A stretch of DNA of 64,000 bases, taken from positions 1 to 64,000 of the forward strand of contig JAQBQD010000033.1 in NCBI GenBank assembly GCA_028287185.1, written 5' to 3'. This document shows, piece after piece, positions 58,691 to 64,000 of this stretch. The position numbers and the translations under genes are program-made. Positions within the stretch are counted from its first letter, which is position 1, and each line of letters begins with the position of its first letter. The DNA comes from Gemmatimonadota bacterium. GTDB taxonomy: Bacteria; Gemmatimonadota; Gemmatimonadetes; Longimicrobiales; Longimicrobiaceae. Under the pieces are notes generated by a model that saw only the letters and a list, made by a program, of their open reading frames with translations, made no database searches and was not told the DNA's origin.

Positions 58691-58788
58691 GCGACGGATC
58701 GGATCTCCGCGACAACGGCGCCGGTCATCCGCGGGACGAACGAATCCCGCATCGCGCTGAAAAGGCACGCTTTCCGAGATAAACCCGG

Positions 58789-58844
58789 CATGAGACACCC
58801 CCCCGCCCGCTTGCGGGAGAAGGAGCCGGAGGGGGTGAGGGCCT
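58789..58844 (-). repeat. Intergenic repeat family B, copy 4
   Basis: Starts CATGAGACACCCCCCCGCCC and ends GGTGAGGGCC. It overlaps the stop codon of the lipid-kinase gene (58843-58845). CCCGC and GCGGG arms form a short hairpin. Confidence 0.65.
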
Positions 58845-59805
58845 ACACCAGCACCCGCACGCCGCCGGGCACCGAGCGCGCCCGCAGCGGCGTGCGCCCC
58901 AGCACCTCGCCGTCCATCTGCGTTGGGACGGACGGATCGGATTCCACCAGCACCTCGCGGGCCTGGAGAAAGACCATCCGCCGGTCGCCGGCGTGGCGGC
59001 CCAGGTGCAGGCGCAGCAGCATGGACGCAGCGCCGCCACGCGTGCCGGGAGCGAAGATGCAGACGTCCAGCAGCCCGTCGCGGAACGAGGCGGCGGGTGC
59101 GACGCGCATCGACAGCGGAAGGTACGGTGCCACGAAGCTGCCGACGTTGGCCACCAGCACCATCGAGGCGTCCAGCTCCAGCGCCTTGCCGTCCGCCACG
59201 ATCCGAAAGCGGGCAACGCGCGTCGAGACGCGCACCGACAGCCCGGCGAACAGGTACGCGCCGAAGCCCCAGCGGTCCTTGCGCTCGCGCGTGGCGCGGG
59301 CGATCACCTCCGCGTCCCACCCGGCGCCGGCCGCCAGCGCGAAGTAGCGGCCGTCGTCCAGCCGGCCGACGTCCATCGGCGAGGGCGTGCCGTGCACGGC
59401 GACCTCCACCGCCGCGGCCAGGGTACGCGGGATGCCCAGGTTGTGCGCCACCTGGTTCCCCGTGCCGCGCGGCACCACGCCCACCGGCACCGCCGTCCCC
59501 GCCACGCCGGTGATCACCTCGCCCACCGTACCGTCGCCCCCGACCGCGACGATGGCGCGGTATCCCAGCTCCGCGCCCTCGCGCGCGAATCGCTCCGCGT
59601 CCCCCGCCGCGGCCGTCTCTCGAAGGTCGAACGGCGCGCCGCGGGCATGGAACGCGACGGCCAGCGCGCGGCGCAGGCGGCCCGGATCGCCCTGCCCCGC
59701 CGCGGGGTTCAGGACCACGAGCGTCCGGCCCGCGTATGGACCGGACGCCGGCGGCGCGGTCAACGCAGGGTCCAGTCCTCCCGCTTCGGCTCGCGCGCGT
59801 CCCAC
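58843..59805 (-). CDS. Diacylglycerol kinase-family lipid kinase (YegS/BmrU-like)
   Basis: A 320-residue DAGK-catalytic-domain protein. LVVLNPAAGQGD near residue 30 binds the nucleotide and AVGGDGTVGEV near 85-95 is the signature GGDGT loop. VVPRGTGNQVAHNLGIP and DVGRLDDGRYFALAAGAGWDAEV are family segments. It phosphorylates a lipid such as diacylglycerol or a related alcohol at the membrane. ATG 59805 has a GAGGAGG site but overlaps pgi by 46 nt; a TTG at 59763 overlapping the pgi stop by 4 nt is an alternative start. Confidence 0.9.
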   Translation of the reverse strand: MGRARAEAGGLDPALTAPPASGPYAGRTLVVLNPAAGQGDPGRLRRALAVAFHARGAPFDLRETAAAGDAERFAREGAELGYRAIVAVGGDGTVGEVITGVAGTAVPVGVVPRGTGNQVAHNLGIPRTLAAAVEVAVHGTPSPMDVGRLDDGRYFALAAGAGWDAEVIARATRERKDRWGFGAYLFAGLSVRVSTRVARFRIVADGKALELDASMVLVANVGSFVAPYLPLSMRVAPAASFRDGLLDVCIFAPGTRGGAASMLLRLHLGRHAGDRRMVFLQAREVLVESDPSVPTQMDGEVLGRTPLRARSVPGGVRVLV

Positions 59806-61175
59806 TCCTGGCGCGCCTCCTCGAAGCCCTGCCGCCCGATGATGCCGTAGGTGAGCTGCTTGCCCAGCTCCACGCCCGGCTGGTCCATCGGGTCGATGCC
59901 GTACAGGCCGCCCGCGTAGACCGTGGCGATCTGGAGCAGCATGAACAGGCCGCCCAGCGAGCGCGCATCCACCCGCGGCAGCTCGATCGTCATGTTCATC
60001 CGCCCCCGCTTCGCCAGCGCCGCCTCCGTGGCCTGCATCTCGGTGCGCAGCAGCTCGCCCAGCGTGTGGCCGCCCAGGTAGCTCAGCTCGCCGTGCTCGG
60101 CGTAGGCGGAGGGGATCGCCACGTCCTCGCCCCCGTCGCGCACCGAGAGGAAGGTGATCGTCTTGTCGAACGGCCCCTCCACGTACTCCTGCACCTGCGA
60201 GTGCTGGTCGGTGGCGCCCAGCGCCTTCACGGGCGTGGGGCCGACGAAGACGTCGTGCCCGTCGCGCGCCTTCTGCTTGCCCAGGCTCTCGGCCCAGAGC
60301 TGCCGGAACCAGTCCGCCACGTCGCGCAGGCGGTCGCTGTAGGGCATCATCACGTGCACGTTGGCCATCGCCTCCGTGTCCGCCAGGTACTGCAGCGCTC
60401 CGTAGACGGCGGCGGGGTTCTTCCGCAGGTCGTCCGTCGCGCAGCGCTCCACCATCTCGCGCGCGCCGGCGATGAGCGCGGCCACGTCGATGCCCACCAT
60501 CGCCGCCGGCAGCAGGCCCACCGCGGAAAGGACGGAGAAGCGGCCGCCTACGTTGGGGGGGATGGGGAGCGCGGGGATCTCCTCGTCGCGCGAGATCTGC
60601 CGCAGCACGCCCTTCTCGGGATCGGTGGTGAAGAGCAGGTGGCGCCGGTAGCCGTCGCCCAGCTCGGCCATCAGCCGGTCGCGGACGATCAGGTACTGGC
60701 TCATGGTCTCCGCCGTGCCGCCGGACTTGGAGACCACATTGAACAGCGTCTTCCGCAGGTCCAGCCGGTCGAGGAAGGGCTTGATGGTGGCGGGATCGAC
60801 GTTGTCCAGCACGTACAGCCTGGGGAAGAACTCGCGGCCGTCGTCGTCCAGCTCGTTCCAGTACGGGTCCAGCAGCGCCGTGCGCATGGCGATGGTCCCC
60901 AGCGCCGACCCGCCGATGCCCAGGATGACGATGTTGCTGAACGCCTGCCCCGCCCCGTCCGCGAACTGCTCGATGGACGACACCGTGTCGCCCCCGTCCG
61001 CCAGCGCGAAGAAGCCCAGCTCCCCCGCCTGGCGCCGCCGTTCCACGTCCGCGTGCACCTCGCGGAAGCGCGCCGCCAGCCCGTCCAGCGCCGCGGGATC
61101 GACCCCGTGCGAGCCCCCGAGCCGAGGGCGCAGCATGTTGTTGTAGTCCAGGACGATGCGGTCGTTCTCGGCCAT
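59760..61175 (-). CDS. pgi: Glucose-6-phosphate isomerase
   Basis: A 471-residue phosphoglucose isomerase interconverting glucose 6-phosphate and fructose 6-phosphate. Marks: VILGIGGSALGTIAMRTALL (sugar-phosphate site), NVVSKSGGTAETMSQYL, PPNVGGRFSVLSAVGLLPAAM (PGI signature 1 region) and the C-terminal GLYGIDPMDQPGVELGKQLTYGI. It is closer to the compact bacterial/archaeal-type PGIs than to the 550-residue E. coli form. ATG 61175 is the start. The lipid-kinase gene begins inside its 3' end. Confidence 0.96.
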   Translation of the reverse strand: MAENDRIVLDYNNMLRPRLGGSHGVDPAALDGLAARFREVHADVERRRQAGELGFFALADGGDTVSSIEQFADGAGQAFSNIVILGIGGSALGTIAMRTALLDPYWNELDDDGREFFPRLYVLDNVDPATIKPFLDRLDLRKTLFNVVSKSGGTAETMSQYLIVRDRLMAELGDGYRRHLLFTTDPEKGVLRQISRDEEIPALPIPPNVGGRFSVLSAVGLLPAAMVGIDVAALIAGAREMVERCATDDLRKNPAAVYGALQYLADTEAMANVHVMMPYSDRLRDVADWFRQLWAESLGKQKARDGHDVFVGPTPVKALGATDQHSQVQEYVEGPFDKTITFLSVRDGGEDVAIPSAYAEHGELSYLGGHTLGELLRTEMQATEAALAKRGRMNMTIELPRVDARSLGGLFMLLQIATVYAGGLYGIDPMDQPGVELGKQLTYGIIGRQGFEEARQEWDAREPKREDWTLR

Positions 61176-61202
61176 GGCGCCTTTTCGGTGTGTGATTCGG
61201 GT

Positions 61203-61254
61203 GCCCTCACCCGCCGGCCGCCTCTCCCGCACGCGGGCGAGGGGTGTCTCATGC
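61203..61254 (+). repeat. Intergenic repeat family B, copy 5
   Basis: Reads GCCCTCACCCGCCGGCCGCC at its start and ends GGGGTGTCTCAT, the reverse complement of copies 3 and 4. Unlike them it lies 5' of pgi. Confidence 0.6.
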
Positions 61255-61357
61255 TCGATCCATCGCGGACTGCGAGCATCTCCGCGCGATCCGGCGGTCG
61301 TTCACGTCGACGTCGTCCGATGGTGTCGCTCGCCCGGGCCGCCTGCCTCGCCACGGG

Positions 61358-61411
61358 AGAAGCCCGCGCAGGCGGACGTCGCGCCGTTCCAGCCACGGTT
61401 TCAACCGCCTT
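61358..61411 (-). repeat. Intergenic repeat family C, copy 2
   Basis: Reverse-complement copy of 58638-58690; contains CCCGCGCAGGCGGACGTCGC and ends TTTCAACCGCC. It lies 38 nt before repeat A copy 3, the same A-C order as near 48.8 kb. Confidence 0.65.
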
Positions 61412-61448
61412 GGCGAAAGGTGCCGCCAGCGAAGCCCCCGATCCGCCC

Positions 61449-61503
61449 CGGAGCAGCCTCCGAAGGGAGGCTTCGGGCCGTCGTTGCCGCGGATTCATCC
61501 GCC
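61449..61503 (+). repeat. Intergenic repeat family A, copy 3
   Basis: A 55-bp element starting CGGAGCAGCCTCCGAAGGGA, differing from copy 1 at only a few positions, including paired changes in the palindromic arms (GCGGATTCATCCGC for GCGGCTTCAGCCGC). Confidence 0.75.
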
Positions 61504-61557
61504 CGTCGACGGACCATCCCTGGCACACCCACCCACAACCATCGGCCGCCCACTCCC

Positions 61558-62340
61558 TCAACCCACCTCCACCACCAGCCCGTCGTACGCGGGAAAGATC
61601 CCCGGCGGCAGCCTCTCCTCCAACTCCCGGTGCCCCACACGGTGGCTCAGGTGCGTCAGGAAGGTGCGCTCGGCGCCGATCCGCTGGGCGACCTCCACGG
61701 CCTCCTCCACGGTGAAGTGCGTGGGGTGCGGCTCGCCGAACCACAGGGCGTTCAGCACCAGCGTGCGCACGCCCAGCAGCGCGTCGAAGGTGCGGCGCGG
61801 GAGCGACTTGGCGTCCGTGATGTAGCCCAGGCCGCCCACGCGGAACCCGAACGCCTCCACGTGGCCGTGCGGCACCGGCAGCGGCAGCATGGCAAACCCC
61901 GCCACGTCCACGGGCTCGTAGGCGCGGAAGGGCACCAGGAACGCCTCGGGCTTGGTGGTGCCCTCGATGGGGCGGATGCGGTCGTCGAACACGTAGTCGA
62001 AGCGCGACCCCAGCACCCGCACGCACTCCTCCGATCCGTACACCGGCAGCACCTCGCGCCGCAGCACCGAGAAGGCGCGCAGATCGTCGACGCCGTGCAC
62101 GTGGTCGGCGTGGCAGTGCGTGTACCACACCGCATCCACGTGCCGCACGTCCGCGCCCACCAGCTGCAGGCGAAGCTCCGGCGGCGTGTCCACCAGCACG
62201 CGGCGGCCGTCGTCCTCCTCCAGCAGCACCGCGTGGCGCGTGCGCTTGTCGCGGAGGTCGGGCGAGGCGCAGACGGCGCACCCGCAGCCGATCACGGGGA
62301 CCCCGAACGAGGTCCCCGTGCCCAGGAAGCGCAGCCTCAC
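61558..62340 (-). CDS. PhnP-like metallo-beta-lactamase-fold phosphodiesterase
   Basis: A 260-residue MBL-fold hydrolase of the PhnP/tRNase Z-like group. It starts MRLRFLGTGTSFGVPVIGCGC; the cysteine cluster Cys19, Cys21, Cys24 is the structural zinc site known in PhnP. The active-site motif is THCHADHVHG (His75, His77, Asp79, His80), followed by PVPHGHVEAFGFRVG and FLTHLSHRVGHRELEERLPPG. PhnP cleaves cyclic phosphates; related proteins act on other phosphodiesters. No phn genes are near. It starts at GTG 62340 and lies 53 nt from pyk on the same strand. Confidence 0.87.
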   Translation of the reverse strand: MRLRFLGTGTSFGVPVIGCGCAVCASPDLRDKRTRHAVLLEEDDGRRVLVDTPPELRLQLVGADVRHVDAVWYTHCHADHVHGVDDLRAFSVLRREVLPVYGSEECVRVLGSRFDYVFDDRIRPIEGTTKPEAFLVPFRAYEPVDVAGFAMLPLPVPHGHVEAFGFRVGGLGYITDAKSLPRRTFDALLGVRTLVLNALWFGEPHPTHFTVEEAVEVAQRIGAERTFLTHLSHRVGHRELEERLPPGIFPAYDGLVVEVG

Positions 62341-62369
62341 CGCCCGCTCCGCCGGGGCTCAGCCACGCC

Positions 62370-62392
62370 GCGCGCCCTCCGCCCCGGCGCGC
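62370..62392 (-). terminator. Possible terminator of pyk
   Basis: A 7-bp all-G/C stem (62370-62376 with 62386-62392) directly after the pyk stop. It is weak, and read-through into the PhnP-like gene is possible. Confidence 0.35.
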
Positions 62393-62393
62393 G

Positions 62394-63812
62394 TCAGACC
62401 ACCTCCACCCGGAGCAGGTTGGTGGTGCCCGCCACGTGCATGGGCAGGCCCGCCGTCACCACGATGCGGTCGCCGGCGGCGGCCAGGCCGCGGTTCAGCG
62501 CCGTCTCCTTGCCGCAGCGCAGCATCTCGTCGAAGGTGGCGTCCTCGCTGCACAGGATGGGGATCACGCCCCACACCAGCGCCAGCCGGTTGTAGGTGCG
62601 GCGCGAGTCGGTGAGCGCCAGGATGGGCACCGGCGGGCGGAAGGACGAGACGATGCGCGCCGTCGATCCGCTGCTGGTGAAGGTGAGGATGAGGGGCGCG
62701 TTCAGGCGCCGCACCGCCTCCACCGTGGCGCCGGCGATGGCGCGCGAGGTGGGGGTGTACCCGTCCTCGGCGCGCTCGATGGGCATGTCGTAGTGGGGGC
62801 CCGACTCCAGGATGTGCGAGCCCTCGATCTCCATGGCGATGCGCACCATGCTCTGCACGGCGGCGACCGGGAACTTGCCCGTCGCCGTCTCGGCCGAGAG
62901 CATCAACGCGTCCGTGCCGTCGATGATGGCGTTGGCGACGTCCGAGGCCTCGGCCCGCGTGGGGCGCGGGTTCTCGATCATCGACTCCAGCATCTGCGTG
63001 GCGGTGATGACCGGGCGGCTGGCCAGGTTCGCCATCTGGATCATGCGCTTCTGCGCCAGCGGCACCTTCTCGAAGGGCAGCTCCACGCCCAGGTCGCCGC
63101 GCGCCACCATGGCCGCCGCGGCCGAGTCCAGGATGGGGCCCAGGTTGGTGAGCGCCAGCCCCTTCTCCACCTTCACCACCACCAGCGGCCCGCCGGGGGG
63201 AATGCGCCGCACCAGGTCCAGCACGTCCTCGGCCGCGCGCACGAACGACAGCGCCACGTAGTCGATGTCGTGCTCCAGCGCGAACTCCAGGTCGCGCAGG
63301 TCCTTCTCGGTGAGCGAGGGGATGCTGACCCGCACGCCGGGCAGGTTGATGCCCTTGTGCGAGGTGAGCGTGCCGCCGTGGATGACGCGCATCCTCACCC
63401 GCGGCGCGTTCACCTCCTCCACGATCAGCTCCATCAGCCCGTCCGCCAGCAGGACCACGTCGCCGGCCTCCAGGTCGTGCGCCAGCTCGGGGAAGGTGGT
63501 GGGCAGCTCGTCGCCCTCCTGCTCGCCCTCGGGCGCGAAGGTCAGCGAGTCGCCGGGCTTCAGCTCCACCGCCGTCGGCAGGTTGCCCACGCGGATCTTG
63601 GGGCCCTGCAGGTCACCCAGGATGGCGACGGGGCGCCCCGCCTTCTTGCTGGCCGCGCGCACGTTGCGGATGGTCTCTGCGTGCTGCTCCAGCTCGCCGT
63701 GCGAGAAGTTGATGCGGGCCACGTCCATGCCGGCCGCGATGAGCGCGTCGATGCGCTCGGGCGACCACGAGGCGGGACCCAGCGTGCAGACGATCTTGGT
63801 ACGACGGACCAT
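62394..63812 (-). CDS. pyk: Pyruvate kinase
   Basis: A 472-residue pyruvate kinase making pyruvate and ATP from phosphoenolpyruvate. Marks: RRTKIVCTLGPAS, VARINFSHGE (Arg and Asn-Phe-Ser at the ATP/metal site), VVVKVEKG with the catalytic Lys region, AMVARGDLGVELPFEKVPLAQKRMI, and the C-terminal allosteric domain FTSSGSTARIVSSFRP. There is no extra C-terminal PEP-utiliser domain. ATG 63812 is the family start. Confidence 0.97.
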   Translation of the reverse strand: MVRRTKIVCTLGPASWSPERIDALIAAGMDVARINFSHGELEQHAETIRNVRAASKKAGRPVAILGDLQGPKIRVGNLPTAVELKPGDSLTFAPEGEQEGDELPTTFPELAHDLEAGDVVLLADGLMELIVEEVNAPRVRMRVIHGGTLTSHKGINLPGVRVSIPSLTEKDLRDLEFALEHDIDYVALSFVRAAEDVLDLVRRIPPGGPLVVVKVEKGLALTNLGPILDSAAAAMVARGDLGVELPFEKVPLAQKRMIQMANLASRPVITATQMLESMIENPRPTRAEASDVANAIIDGTDALMLSAETATGKFPVAAVQSMVRIAMEIEGSHILESGPHYDMPIERAEDGYTPTSRAIAGATVEAVRRLNAPLILTFTSSGSTARIVSSFRPPVPILALTDSRRTYNRLALVWGVIPILCSEDATFDEMLRCGKETALNRGLAAAGDRIVVTAGLPMHVAGTTNLLRVEVV

Positions 63813-63894
63813 GGTTTCCGGATCGGGAATCGGGCCCCGCGCGCGGGGGCCTGGTCGCGTAAGGTGTGCCGGCCGCGGCGCGGCGGGCAAGGGT

Positions 63895-64000
63895 TCAGCT
63901 CTGGCCCTGACGGCCCCGTTGCGCGCCGAGGCGCCGCCCGACGCAGTCCAGCAGCGCGGGCAGCACCTGCCCCGCGGGGCCCTGCAGGAAGAGGTCCACC
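63895..64000 (-). CDS. 3' end of a gene cut by the window edge (unidentified)
   Basis: An open minus-strand frame enters from the right edge and stops at TGA 63895-63897, 83 nt before pyk. The visible 34 C-terminal residues include VDLFLQGPAGQVLPALLDCVGRRLG and a basic tail. Too short for identification. Confidence 0.5.
   Translation of the reverse strand, partial: VDLFLQGPAGQVLPALLDCVGRRLGAQRGRQGQS

Larger units (their letters stand above)
61176..61557. other. Repeat-rich intergenic region upstream of pgi
   Basis: 382 nt, no gene. It contains a full set of the window's dispersed repeats: B copy 5 (61203-61254), C copy 2 (61358-61411) and A copy 3 (61449-61503). Confidence 0.6.

Overview
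This window is about 70% G+C chromosomal DNA from a Gram-negative bacterium: it carries a TonB-dependent receptor, several lipoprotein signal peptides with lipoboxes, and an outer-membrane barrel candidate. Gene style, many GTG starts, 4-nt ATGA/GTGA overlaps, very long antisense stop-free frames and dispersed G+C-rich palindromic repeats suggest a Gemmatimonadota (Longimicrobium-like) organism. That placement is inference, because no rRNA gene or other phylogenetic marker was compared. I see no tRNA, rRNA, CRISPR array, insertion sequence or prophage. Apart from the glycan cassette, which may be an acquired module, the window looks like ordinary core chromosome.

Layout. 0.5-2.0 kb: a PHP phosphoesterase and a small outer-membrane protein, both on the minus strand. 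2.2-10.2 kb: a complete ten-gene F1Fo ATP synthase operon on the minus strand (atpZ-type gene, atpI-type gene, atpB, E, F, H, A, G, D, C), with a recognisable promoter and terminator. 10.4-15.9 kb: plus-strand housekeeping genes (BsuPI-like lipoprotein, CorC-type CBS protein, threonine dehydratase-like enzyme, gamma-carbonic-anhydrase-like protein, M42 aminopeptidase, ThiO). 16.2-23.2 kb: secreted esterase-like protein, metallo-beta-lactamase-fold lipoprotein, a large membrane TPR protein, and a protein with the LQRTIGNRAVQRL motif seen in cargo of extracellular contractile injection systems. 23.3-29.4 kb: DUF1801, GlgE, two lipoproteins, DinB.

30.1-40.3 kb is the most interesting region: a ten-gene, plus-strand, mostly translationally coupled cassette. 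It encodes a small helical protein, a SAM methyltransferase, two sugar-nucleotide epimerases, a zinc-type alcohol dehydrogenase, a Gfo/Idh/MocA oxidoreductase, a GT4 glycosyltransferase and three tandem CgeB-type glycosyltransferases. I read it as a dedicated pathway that makes and polymerises or attaches an unusual, methylated and oxidised sugar. Its product is unknown.

40.6-64 kb: TonB receptor, DoxX, an alkylation-repair pair (Ogt plus an Ada-AlkA fusion), D-aminoacylase-like lipoprotein, alpha/beta hydrolase, GH63 glucosidase, SDR, a membrane-anchored protein with a possible Cys-His-Asp triad, uvrA, an HhH protein, a lipid-kinase homologue overlapping pgi, a PhnP-like hydrolase, pyk, and the 3' end of one more gene at the right edge. 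Two families of intergenic repeats recur between 46 and 62 kb, often flush with the 3' ends of minus-strand genes. The uvrA promoter, and possibly that of ada-alkA, lies so close to the start codon that leaderless transcripts are predicted.
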